A stretch of 5,629 bases of DNA from Bacillota bacterium. Lineage in GTDB: Bacteria; Bacillota; Clostridia; Peptostreptococcales; Anaerovoracaceae. The notes under the pieces are model-generated. The model searched no databases, was not told where the DNA came from, and worked only from the letters and a program-made list of their open reading frames with translations. The position numbers were made by a program, and so were the translations under genes. Of the stretch, positions 1 to 5,603 are shown piece by piece (positions within the stretch are counted from its first letter, which is position 1; every line of letters starts with the position of its first letter). The stretch lies in contig JAEEGU010000071.1 of NCBI GenBank assembly GCA_016280485.1, positions 1-5,629 of the forward strand, given 5' to 3'.

Positions 1-646
1 AAAGGTGCTCTGCCTCAAAGCCTGCAACAACAAGCGGCTTGTGGTATTTCTCAGCCAGCGACTTATATACCTCGCTACCGATAATGGTCGAAACATGGCC
101 CGGGCAGATGAAGCCGTCAATCGACGGTTCATTCTCGCTTATCCATGAAAGCGCCGGCATAATGGTCTTTAAGGCCGTCACCAAGCGGATGTTCTTAAGA
201 CCTTTTGAGTAGGCCTCCGTAAGCGCCAGAGCATATGTCGGGACGGTAGTTTCAAAGCCCACCGCCGCGATAACATAGGTCTTGTCGGGGTTTGCGGTCG
301 CTGCATCAATAGCGTCGAACGGCGAATACATCATCATTACGTGGATGCCCTCACCCTTGAGGTCGGAAATGCTGCCGTTTGTGCCCGGCACCTTTAGCAT
401 GTCTCCAAAGGAGCACACGATGTGGTTTTCCATATGGGCATATTCGAGAATCTTATCTATGAACGCTGTGGGCGTTACGCAAACAGGACAGCCCGGACCT
501 GATATCAGCCTGATTTTCGGCGATATGAGGCTCCTGATTCCATTTTTGAATATGGCTGCGGTATGAGTGCCGCAAACCTCCATAAGCTTGATTTCCGGGC
601 CGTCATAGGCACGCAAATAAGCTGTTACTTCCTTTATGTCTTTCAT
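1..646 (-). CDS. hypD: HypD, [NiFe]-hydrogenase Fe(CN)2CO assembly protein (3' part cut by window edge)
   Basis: HypD is the redox-active iron-sulfur scaffold that, with HypC, holds the iron while the cyanide and carbon monoxide ligands are attached before insertion into the hydrogenase large subunit. Only residues 1-215 are in the window; the family is usually about 350-380 residues, so the Fe-S cluster cysteines in the C-terminal part lie outside. Visible HypD signatures are MEVCGTHT (Cys25), SGPGCPVCVTP (Cys53, Cys56), SFGDMLKVPG (79-88), AVGFETT (128-134), FICPGHVSTIIG (179-190) and VVAGFE (206-211). The spacing Cys25/Cys53/Cys56 matches the conserved Cys41/69/72 set of E. coli HypD. The ATG is at 646-644, eight bases after the hypC stop; the purine-rich AGGATAGG just upstream overlaps the end of hypC and suits translational coupling. 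The open reading frame continues off the left edge with no sign of damage. Confidence 0.97.
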   Translation of the reverse strand, partial: MKDIKEVTAYLRAYDGPEIKLMEVCGTHTAAIFKNGIRSLISPKIRLISGPGCPVCVTPTAFIDKILEYAHMENHIVCSFGDMLKVPGTNGSISDLKGEGIHVMMMYSPFDAIDAATANPDKTYVIAAVGFETTVPTYALALTEAYSKGLKNIRLVTALKTIMPALSWISENEPSIDGFICPGHVSTIIGSEVYKSLAEKYHKPLVVAGFEAEHL

Positions 647-654
647 CGGGCAAC

Positions 655-888
655 CTATCCTATTTCCTTTATGTCATCGAGCTCGTCAAGCTCGTCGAAA
701 AGCTCGATTATTTCGTCGGCCCTGCTTTTGTTCATTACTTCGATGGCACAGCCTGCGTGCACCAGCACATAGTCGTCCACCTTCGGATCGACGATGCCGA
801 TATTCACGCTGACCACGTTGCCTCTGAAATCAACCTGGGCTCTGGTGCCGTCGATTGAAAGCACCCTGCCCGGAATTGCTACGCACAT
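655..888 (-). CDS. hypC: HypC/HybG-family hydrogenase maturation chaperone
   Basis: HypC is a small cytoplasmic chaperone that binds HypD and carries the Fe(CN)2CO group to the large-subunit precursor. The 77-residue length is typical. It opens with the diagnostic MCVAIPGRV, in which Cys2 (after removal of Met1) is the essential iron and partner contact. The conserved core YVLVHAGCAIEVM is at about residues 40-52; the family usually has Phe or another hydrophobic residue where this protein has Cys in HAGCAI, a small deviation. The C-terminus is acidic (ELFDELDELDD). The start is set by TAGGAGGAAAAT in front of the ATG, a strong ribosome binding site that overlaps the TAG stop of the preceding gene. 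It lies between the YbaK-like gene (9-base gap) and hypD (8-base gap), so tight co-translation is likely. Confidence 0.97.
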   Translation of the reverse strand: MCVAIPGRVLSIDGTRAQVDFRGNVVSVNIGIVDPKVDDYVLVHAGCAIEVMNKSRADEIIELFDELDELDDIKEIG

Positions 889-897
889 ATTTTCCTC

Positions 898-1380
898 CTA
901 TTCAGCCTCCGGCAGCTTGCATACATCAATCCAAGCTACGGCATTGCTGTATTTGTGAAGCTCATCGCAGGTAAGCTCAATCGCGCTGTTATCGCTGCCG
1001 CATGCAGGGAAAACTGTCTCAAAGCGCTGAAGCGATACATCGGTGTAAGCCTTTACATCGTCTCTTTCGATTGCAAATGCGCAGACTCCGCCGATTGCGT
1101 GACCTGTGAAATCTATTACTTCCTCGGCTGTAAGCATCTTTGCCTTAAAGCCGAACTGATCCTTAAACTTTCTGTTATCAATTTTTGCATCGCCTGCAGT
1201 CTCAACCAGAATGCAGCCGCCGTCCGGAGTCTTAAACGAAAGGGTTTTACAGATACGTGCACCCTCTACTCCCACTGCAATAGCGGCAAGGTCTACTGTC
1301 GCACTGCTGACATCAAATTCCTGAATCTTGTCTTCAATACCGAGAGTCTTAAAATACTCTCTTACCTTTTCAATAGCCAT
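898..1380 (-). CDS. YbaK/EbsC-family aminoacyl-tRNA deacylase-like protein
   Basis: This 160-residue protein belongs to the YbaK/EbsC/ProX superfamily, whose characterised members hydrolyse mischarged tRNAs (for example Cys-tRNAPro) in trans. Supporting segments are ARICKTLSF (41-49), with Lys45 in the position of the conserved catalytic lysine of YbaK; VETAGDAKIDNRKF (59-72); TGHAIGGVCAFAI (92-104), the family's GxxxGGV(C/S)P(F/L) loop with Ala in place of the common Pro; and VFPACGSDNSAIEL near residues 123-136. A full AGGAGG is centred in the gap seven bases before the ATG. The gene sits between hypF and hypC in the same orientation with gaps of 17 and 9 bases, so it is almost certainly part of the hyp transcript. 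No role in hydrogenase maturation is known for this family. It may be a passenger, or a deacylase recruited to the pathway. The substrate cannot be inferred from the sequence. Confidence 0.9.
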   Translation of the reverse strand: MAIEKVREYFKTLGIEDKIQEFDVSSATVDLAAIAVGVEGARICKTLSFKTPDGGCILVETAGDAKIDNRKFKDQFGFKAKMLTAEEVIDFTGHAIGGVCAFAIERDDVKAYTDVSLQRFETVFPACGSDNSAIELTCDELHKYSNAVAWIDVCKLPEAE

Positions 1381-1397
1381 TTAATTTCCTCCTTATT

Positions 1398-3935
1398 TTA
1401 TAAACGCCGGTTCATCAGATGATACATCCCAACATAATTTTGTCCAAGTGCTATGCCTCCGTCGTTCGGGCTGACCGACACGTTGTAGTACACATCAAAT
1501 CCGCCCCCGCGGAGAAGCTTAAGGCACTGCTCCGTCAGAATCTTGTTTTGGAAGACGCCTCCCGTGAGTGCCACCTGCTTTGCACCGCTCTCTTCCCTTA
1601 TTTTGCAACATTCATCGTAAATAAGCGATGCAACCTGCATGTGGAAATCAAGCGCCAAGCGGTCCGCCTCGGAAGCCTCTTCAGGCTCTGCCCTCAGGGC
1701 TCTTGCCGCCGCGTCCTCTAGCAAAATCGCACACTGCCCTTCGTATTCGTTGTAAGGGCAAATCCCGAGAAGTGCCGATACCGAATCAAAGAGTCTGCCC
1801 ATGCTGGAGCTCTTTATTACATTTGTTTTTGTGCGGATTGCTGCCTTAACGAGTTCCTCTTCGCCCGGGTTCTTCAGCTCCGGAAGATTGTGCTCTGCAG
1901 CATATTTAAGAATATCGCCAAGATTGACGGCAAGCTCACGAACTCCCGCATCGTCGCAGCCCATGCCGGCATCCGCATAAGCCTCCCTAAAGCACAGCGA
2001 TGTCTTTGCGGCGTCCTTCATCGACGAGTCGCCGCCTATCATATCCACGTACTTAAGGTGCGCCATACGCTTCATTTCGGCGCCCTCGCAGAGAAGGAAC
2101 TCTCCTCCCCAAATTGCACCGTCCGTCCCGTACCCCGTGCCGTCCATGCTGACTCCGATTACCGCGCCCTTTAAGCTGTGCTCCGCCATTACCGACGCAA
2201 CGTGGGCATGGTGGTGCTGCACCCTTATAACAGGAAGGTCGCCGTGCTCTTTCGCGTAGCTTTCGGCAAAGGCCGTCGTCGCATAAAGCGGGTGCATGTC
2301 GCACACTACAAGCTGTGGCTTTGTGCGGAACATGGTCGCCATCCTATCGACATTTTCGGCGTAGATTTTCTGATTTTCCAAAGAATCCAGATCTCCGAAA
2401 TACTGGCTGATGTATGAAAATGCTCCCTTTGAAAGAGCGAATGAATTCTTTAACTGACCGCCGCATGCAAGCAGCATATCGTCCTTGCCCGGAGCTTTCT
2501 TTTCTATCCCCGGGTCCAGCGTTATATACAGCGGCACCGGAGCATAGCCCTTGCTGCGCCTTATCATCTGAGGCTGCCCGTCGATAACTCGCGCCACGGA
2601 ATCGTCCACTCTGACGCGAATGTCACGCTCGTTGTAAAGGCATCCGTCGATTAACGGCTCACGGTCCATCAGGGCAAACATTTCGTCCTCGTCCTTTATA
2701 ATCGGCATATCCGAAAGGTTTGCGCTGGTCACAATCAGGAGCCCGAAACGGTCCAAAAGCAGGTGCTGCGCGCCCATGCTCGGCAGGAACGAACCGACGA
2801 ACCGGCTCTTTTTAATCTCCGCAAAGGCTTCGTCTGTAAGTCTTTCAGGCCACAGCCACGATTTCCTGTCGAGGGTGCCGCCTGCAGGGCCGGAACCGGA
2901 CGCCAAATTTCCAAGCCTTTTCCTGATTTCCGCAGGAGTCCTGTGCTCCAAAAGCAGTATCGGCTTTGCAGAAGACTCAAGGAGCTTCTCCTCGACTTCA
3001 TTAACTGCCGAGAAGGCTTTTATGGTCTCCATATCCTTGAACATCACGGCAAAAGGCTTTTGCTCGCGATGCTTGATTTCGCGTAAAGCTCTCACCGCTG
3101 AAGGTGAGAGGGGGTCTGCAATAAGATTGTAGCCACCAACGCCCTTCATGGCAATAACTCCGCCACTTCTCAGGACTTCCGCTGCACGCTCGATATCGGC
3201 AAGACCGAGTTTTTCAGCCGCAGCCGCATTCTTCTTTGCCGCAGCCCTAAGCGCCGCCGTTACCACACCCATTTTTCGGTCGGCATCAGCCTTCCCCTCG
3301 AGGGGAAGGTGGCACGGCAGTGCCGGATGAGGTGTCGACAATTCCTCGCGGTCCTTATAAATTACCACCGGGCCGCAGTCGTGACAGCATATGGTCTGTG
3401 CGTGGTAGCGTCTGTCCGTGCGCGTAGTGTATTCGCCTTCGCAAAAATCACACATCGGCCAGTCAATCATCGCGGTGTTGTCGCGGTCGTACGGAAAGCG
3501 GTCGATTACCGTGTACCTCGGCCCGCAGACCATACAGCTGATGAATGGGTGGCGGTAACGAGGGTTGTCCTCTTCATAGAGCTCGCGCAGGCAGTCCGGG
3601 CAGAGCGAAAGGTCTGCCGGAATCATCGCCGCCTCGTCGTCGCCCTCATCGCTTTCCAAAATGGTGAAGGCATCGAACTCACGATAAGGAAGCACATCGC
3701 GCCGCACGTGAACTATCTCCGCCGGCACCGGCTTTTCCGCCATCAGGCGCTCCACAAAGAAGTCTATTCTTTCCGGTGTGTCCGTTACGACTACGTCCAC
3801 AAGCCCACCGATGTTCAGGACTTCGCCCTTCATGCCATATTTATCGGCACACTTTGCAACGAAGGGTCTAAAGCCGACGCCCTGGACTATTCCCCATAAT
3901 TTAATTTTCTCTGTCCGTCTCTTTTCAATACCCAT
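1398..3935 (-). CDS. hypF: HypF carbamoyltransferase, with two extra segments
   Basis: HypF converts carbamoyl phosphate and ATP to carbamoyl-AMP and transfers the carbamoyl group to the C-terminal cysteine of HypE, the source of the hydrogenase cyanide ligands. Domains in order: acylphosphatase-like (about 8-95; IVQGVGFRPFV with Arg23, and Asn41); two zinc fingers (Cys112/115/134/137 and Cys162/165/184/187); a long linker (190-245); YrdC-like (about 246-465; MKGVGGYNL, KPFAVM, IVTSANLS); Kae1-like (about 485-845; HHHAH 574-578, DGTGYGTDGAIWGGE 598-612, TGGVFQN 791-797, PNDGGIALGQ 823-832). All catalytic landmarks are intact. At 845 residues it is longer than the usual 750-780, owing to the linker (a palindromic repeat is translated there) and a segment at about 335-366. 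The ATG at 3935 is the only plausible start before the acylphosphatase core, yet no good ribosome binding site precedes it; the nearest GGAG is 19 bases away. Confidence 0.97.
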   Translation of the reverse strand: MGIEKRRTEKIKLWGIVQGVGFRPFVAKCADKYGMKGEVLNIGGLVDVVVTDTPERIDFFVERLMAEKPVPAEIVHVRRDVLPYREFDAFTILESDEGDDEAAMIPADLSLCPDCLRELYEEDNPRYRHPFISCMVCGPRYTVIDRFPYDRDNTAMIDWPMCDFCEGEYTTRTDRRYHAQTICCHDCGPVVIYKDREELSTPHPALPCHLPLEGKADADRKMGVVTAALRAAAKKNAAAAEKLGLADIERAAEVLRSGGVIAMKGVGGYNLIADPLSPSAVRALREIKHREQKPFAVMFKDMETIKAFSAVNEVEEKLLESSAKPILLLEHRTPAEIRKRLGNLASGSGPAGGTLDRKSWLWPERLTDEAFAEIKKSRFVGSFLPSMGAQHLLLDRFGLLIVTSANLSDMPIIKDEDEMFALMDREPLIDGCLYNERDIRVRVDDSVARVIDGQPQMIRRSKGYAPVPLYITLDPGIEKKAPGKDDMLLACGGQLKNSFALSKGAFSYISQYFGDLDSLENQKIYAENVDRMATMFRTKPQLVVCDMHPLYATTAFAESYAKEHGDLPVIRVQHHHAHVASVMAEHSLKGAVIGVSMDGTGYGTDGAIWGGEFLLCEGAEMKRMAHLKYVDMIGGDSSMKDAAKTSLCFREAYADAGMGCDDAGVRELAVNLGDILKYAAEHNLPELKNPGEEELVKAAIRTKTNVIKSSSMGRLFDSVSALLGICPYNEYEGQCAILLEDAAARALRAEPEEASEADRLALDFHMQVASLIYDECCKIREESGAKQVALTGGVFQNKILTEQCLKLLRGGGFDVYYNVSVSPNDGGIALGQNYVGMYHLMNRRL
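3286..3338. repeat. palindromic repeat element inserted in frame in hypF
   Basis: A perfect 20-bp palindrome, CCTTCCCCTCGAGGGGAAGG (3290-3309), is followed by a 5-bp stem hairpin GGCAC-GGCA-GTGCC (3311-3324) and then GGATGAGGTGTC. From memory, this order (TTCCCCT/AGGGGAA palindrome, GGCACGGC-type hairpin, GGATGAGGTG) is that of a repeat common between genes in gut Clostridia; I could not search for it. Here it lies inside hypF and is translated without a stop or frameshift as about residues 200-216 (S-T-P-H-P-A-L-P...L-E-G-K-A), in the linker between the second zinc finger and the YrdC-like domain. Exact ends are uncertain. Confidence 0.7.
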
Positions 3936-3954
3936 CGTCTATTTGCAATATACG
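3936..3954 (-). repeat. 19-bp imperfect palindrome, copy 2 (immediately before hypF ATG)
   Basis: Minus strand reads CGTATATTGCAAATAGACG and touches the hypF start codon, so it fills the place where a ribosome binding site should be. It differs from the hypA-hypB copy at 2 of 19 positions. The internal TATATT resembles a -10 element, but no properly spaced -35 was found. Confidence 0.5.
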
Positions 3955-3978
3955 CTCCAATCCCCGTTTTACATCAAT

Positions 3979-4743
3979 TTAGTGCTCATGGTGATGGTCA
4001 TGGCCGTGCTCATGCTGGTGGAGGTGTTCGTGAATCGCCGCATGCTCGTGCGGTTCGAGCGCCATCGCCTTCTTTGCGAGCCACTCTGCTACCTCTTTGT
4101 AGCCTTCGCCTGTCTTGTCTGAAACCTTGATTACAGGCACGTCCTTGTTGAGGGCTCTGACTCCCTTCATGTAGAAATCCTCGTCAAAGTCGAGGTACGG
4201 AATGAGGTCGGTCTTGCTGAGCAGAATGATGTCTGCCTTTTCGAATGCAAGCGGATATTTGTAAGGCTTGTCCGAGCCCTCGGTTACTGTCGAAATGAGC
4301 AGCTTTACATGCTCGCCGATGGAGAACTCAGCAGGGCATACAAGGTTACCGATGTTCTCGATGAAGAGTATGCCTCTCTGACCCTCTGCGAGGTTAAGGT
4401 CCATATGCATGTGGTCGAGCTGATGGTCAATAAGCGGCGCATCCAGATGGCACGCACCGAAGGTGTTGATCTGGTAAGCGTCGATGCCGAGCTCCGACAG
4501 GTGCTTTGTGTCGATGTCGGACTCAATGTCGCCCTCTATTACATAAGGGTGAACCTTTGGTTCAACCTCTTTTAATCTGCTTATTATATTCTTTATGGAA
4601 GTAGTTTTGCCTACGCCCGGAGCCCCCATTTCGTTTACCACCAGCACGCCGTGCATGCTCATGTGCTCGTTGATATGCTCCGCAATATGATCGTTTTCGT
4701 CCAGAATCTGTTCTTCCAGGTTTAATCTCTTAATATCATGCAT
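3979..4743 (-). CDS. hypB: HypB, nickel-insertion GTPase with C-terminal histidine-rich tail
   Basis: HypB is the SIMIBI-class GTPase that, with HypA, powers nickel delivery to the hydrogenase large subunit. The P-loop is GAPGVGKTT (40-48). HypB signatures follow: EGDIESDID (70-78), INTFGACHLDA (92-102) with the Cys98-His99 nickel/zinc site, IENIGNLVCPAEF (128-140) with Cys136, and the guanine-specificity motif SKTD (176-179) followed by LIPYLDFD. The CXXCGC motif found at the N-terminus of E. coli HypB is absent, as in many homologues. Residues 230-254 contain 12 histidines alternating with Glu, Gln, Gly and Asp, which should bind nickel; histidine-rich stretches in HypB are better known at the N-terminus. 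AAAGGAG (4758-4752) precedes the ATG by eight bases. The gene lies 53 bases after hypA and 43 before hypF. Confidence 0.97.
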   Translation of the reverse strand: MHDIKRLNLEEQILDENDHIAEHINEHMSMHGVLVVNEMGAPGVGKTTSIKNIISRLKEVEPKVHPYVIEGDIESDIDTKHLSELGIDAYQINTFGACHLDAPLIDHQLDHMHMDLNLAEGQRGILFIENIGNLVCPAEFSIGEHVKLLISTVTEGSDKPYKYPLAFEKADIILLSKTDLIPYLDFDEDFYMKGVRALNKDVPVIKVSDKTGEGYKEVAEWLAKKAMALEPHEHAAIHEHLHQHEHGHDHHHEH

Positions 4744-4774
4744 GGTCTCGTCTCCTTTGTAATTACTATGTTAT

Positions 4775-4793
4775 CGTTTATTTGCTATATACG
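4775..4793 (-). repeat. 19-bp imperfect palindrome, copy 1 (hypA-hypB gap)
   Basis: Minus strand reads CGTATATAGCAAATAAACG, starting three bases after the hypA stop and ending 31 bases before the hypB ATG. The 7-bp ends CGTATAT and ATAAACG pair with one mismatch around a 5-base centre. It matches the copy before hypF at 17 of 19 positions. It could be an operator, an internal-promoter element or a small dispersed repeat. Confidence 0.5.
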
Positions 4794-4796
4794 TTT

Positions 4797-5138
4797 TTAC
4801 TCTACCTCAATGTAATCTATGTAAAACTCCTTGCCTATTTCGGTCGGTTCTCCGTCCGTACCGCATTTCGGGCAGGCAAAGGACAGTAGCTCGCGATAGA
4901 AAAGCTCGCCGCAGTTTGGGCATTTCATCTTTGTCTTCACGCGTTCGATTTCGATCTCCGCTCCCTCGCAAGGTGTGCCCTCGCCGATTACGTCAAAATA
5001 CATACTGATTGATTCCGGTACCAAGCCGCTGCGGTCCCCCAGGACGAGTTTTATCTTTGTGACCCTTTCCATGTGGTTGTCCTTGCAGTGCTTGCTTGCG
5101 GTTTTTATTATCTGTTCCGTTATCGGATATTCGTGCAT
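4797..5138 (-). CDS. hypA: HypA, nickel metallochaperone
   Basis: HypA binds nickel and passes it, with HypB, to the hydrogenase large-subunit precursor. The 113-residue length is normal. It begins MHEYPIT, with His2 and Glu3 the conserved nickel ligands. The mid-part carries the family signature IKLVLGDRSGLVPESISMYFDVI (29-51). The zinc site has the expected two CxxC pairs, Cys73/Cys76 and Cys89/Cys92, in a ribbon about 20 residues before the C-terminus. GGGAGG (5151-5146) stands seven bases before the ATG. It is the first gene of the operon, about 28 bases from the predicted transcription start. Nothing in it looks damaged or unusual. Confidence 0.97.
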   Translation of the reverse strand: MHEYPITEQIIKTASKHCKDNHMERVTKIKLVLGDRSGLVPESISMYFDVIGEGTPCEGAEIEIERVKTKMKCPNCGELFYRELLSFACPKCGTDGEPTEIGKEFYIDYIEVE

Positions 5139-5172
5139 TTAGGTGCCTCCCAGCTTATTTACATACACAGTA

Positions 5173-5201
5173 ATTATACCCCTTTTTCTTGTAAATAACA
5201 A
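5173..5201 (-). promoter_or_regulatory. sigma-A-type promoter of the hyp operon
   Basis: On the minus strand, TTGTTA (5201-5196; 4 of 6 to the -35 consensus) and a perfect TATAAT (5178-5173) are separated by 17 bp. Transcription should begin near 5166, leaving a leader of about 28 nt that carries the hypA ribosome binding site. This is the only good promoter seen ahead of the operon. Confidence 0.8.
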
Positions 5202-5213
5202 CCCGTTTACAAG
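5188..5213. promoter_or_regulatory. inverted repeat enclosing the hyp -35 element (possible operator)
   Basis: CTTGTAAA and TTTACAAG form perfect 8-bp arms around a 10-bp centre, and the -35 hexamer of the hyp promoter lies inside that centre. A shorter overlapping repeat, AACCC (5200-5204) and GGGTT (5213-5217), is also present. The position suits a dimeric repressor that blocks the -35 region. The regulator is unknown; the half-sites do not fit the Rex, FNR or NikR consensus closely. The region is AT-rich, so chance is possible but 8+8 exact bases centred on the -35 is suggestive. Confidence 0.45.
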
Positions 5214-5260
5214 GGTTTGTGATATAAAGAATAGCACCGACACCGCCGGGCCTGACAAGC

Positions 5261-5299
5261 AAAAAGGCTAAACCGGGCTACGACCCCAATTTAGCCTTT
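5261..5299 (-). terminator. intrinsic terminator, minus-strand orientation
   Basis: AAAGGCTAAA (5263-5272) and TTTAGCCTTT (5290-5299) form a perfect 10-bp stem around a 17-base loop. Read on the minus strand the stem is followed by a run of T (five in all at 5265-5261), whereas on the plus strand it runs into ACATATT. It would stop leftward transcription before the hyp promoter, or end an antisense RNA over the small plus-strand locus. Its right arm overlaps the -35 of the plus-strand promoter. Confidence 0.6.
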
Positions 5300-5323
5300 A
5301 CATATTCTGTAAATTGTTATAAT
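5297..5323 (+). promoter_or_regulatory. extended -10 promoter of the small-ORF locus
   Basis: TTTACA (5297-5302) and a perfect TATAAT (5318-5323) are 15 bp apart, which is short, but the -10 is preceded by TG plus one base (5315-5317), giving an extended -10 that tolerates a poor -35. Transcription should start near 5330. Confidence 0.7.
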
Positions 5324-5329
5324 ATATGT

Positions 5330-5462
5330 ATATAGGTGCTGTCTATAGGAGCTCTTGCTCCCGAAAGATGGTGGACGGTTAGCCCTCTTATCAGAGGGAC
5401 TGTGACCCTCTGTTTACATAGCCCGCCACTGAGCGGAATCTGTTGAAGGGAGGTCGATACGA
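5330..5462 (+). promoter_or_regulatory. structured leader of the small-ORF mRNA, with alternative hairpins
   Basis: A leader of about 130 nt is long for a 34-codon gene. It contains GGAGC-TCTT-GCTCC (5348-5361), then the segment GACGGTTAGCCC (5374-5385), then two mutually exclusive hairpins. CCCTCT (5383-5388) can pair with AGAGGG (5393-5398), or CAGAGGG (5392-5398) can pair with CCCTCTG (5406-5412). CCGC (5423-5426) and GCGG (5433-5436) form a further short stem. The ribosome binding site AAGGGAGGT (5446-5454) stands eight bases before the ATG; CTCCC (5358-5362) could mask its GGGAG core. Pairing of another RNA with 5374-5385 would remove part of the first hairpin arm and favour the second. 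The regulatory role is inferred from these pairings. Confidence 0.6.
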
Positions 5463-5567
5463 ATGTTGACGATTGAAGGATTGATAGCAGTTCTCGGTCT
5501 TTGTGCCGGCTGCTTCAGTATCGGATACCTCTTCGGACGTAGCGATAATAATAAGTCACAAAAATAG
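5463..5567 (+). CDS. 34-residue hydrophobic peptide, putative type I (holin-like) toxin
   Basis: The reading frame starts MLTIEGLIAVLGLCAG, continues CFSIGYLFGR and ends with the polar tail SDNNKSQK. Residues 3-24 form one hydrophobic membrane span; the C-terminus is charged. A very strong ribosome binding site (AAGGGAGGT, eight bases upstream), a good promoter, a long structured leader and a terminator directly after the stop argue that it is a real gene despite its size. Short single-span peptides with this I-E-G/A-L start and G-Y-x-x-G-R ending recur in Clostridia as unannotated or holin-like ORFs, to my recollection. Peptides of this build made under antisense RNA control, such as TxpA, BsrG and Fst, depolarise or damage the membrane; toxicity here is inference from size, hydrophobicity and RNA architecture. 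It is transcribed divergently from the hyp operon and shows no functional link with it. Confidence 0.7.
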   Translation: MLTIEGLIAVLGLCAGCFSIGYLFGRSDNNKSQK

Positions 5568-5603
5568 CCGCCCAAGCTCCTGCAAAGTTTGACGGCTATT
5601 TTT
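5560..5603 (+). terminator. intrinsic terminator after the small ORF
   Basis: AAAAATAGCCG (5560-5570) and CGGCTATTTTT (5593-5603) are an exact 11-bp inverted repeat with a 22-base loop, ending in five T. The left arm overlaps the last codons and the TAG stop (5565-5567). The A/T runs on both sides make it potentially bidirectional. Confidence 0.75.

Noticed and set aside
955..1422. Plus-strand open frame of 155 codons opposite the YbaK-like gene, and others such as 3309-3899 opposite hypF
   Set aside because: They lie antisense to clearly conserved genes, have no fitting ribosome binding site and show no recognisable protein features; they are by-products of the codon use of the minus-strand genes.
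3089..3110. Perfect 8-bp inverted repeat CTCTCACC/GGTGAGAG with a 6-base loop inside hypF
   Set aside because: It falls in the YrdC-like domain where the protein (around DPLSPSAVRALRE) keeps the same length as other HypF sequences, so an insertion is unlikely. It is too early in the gene and lacks a T run for a terminator.
3936..3975. Internal promoter before hypF (TATATT in the 19-bp palindrome)
   Set aside because: TTGATG is 19 bp upstream, too far and too weak; no other -35 is present. Left as a possibility under the repeat finding only.
5540..5560. Possible minus-strand promoter with TATTAT within the end of the small ORF
   Set aside because: The only upstream candidate, TTGGGC at 16 bp, matches the -35 consensus poorly, so an antisense RNA from here is not supported.
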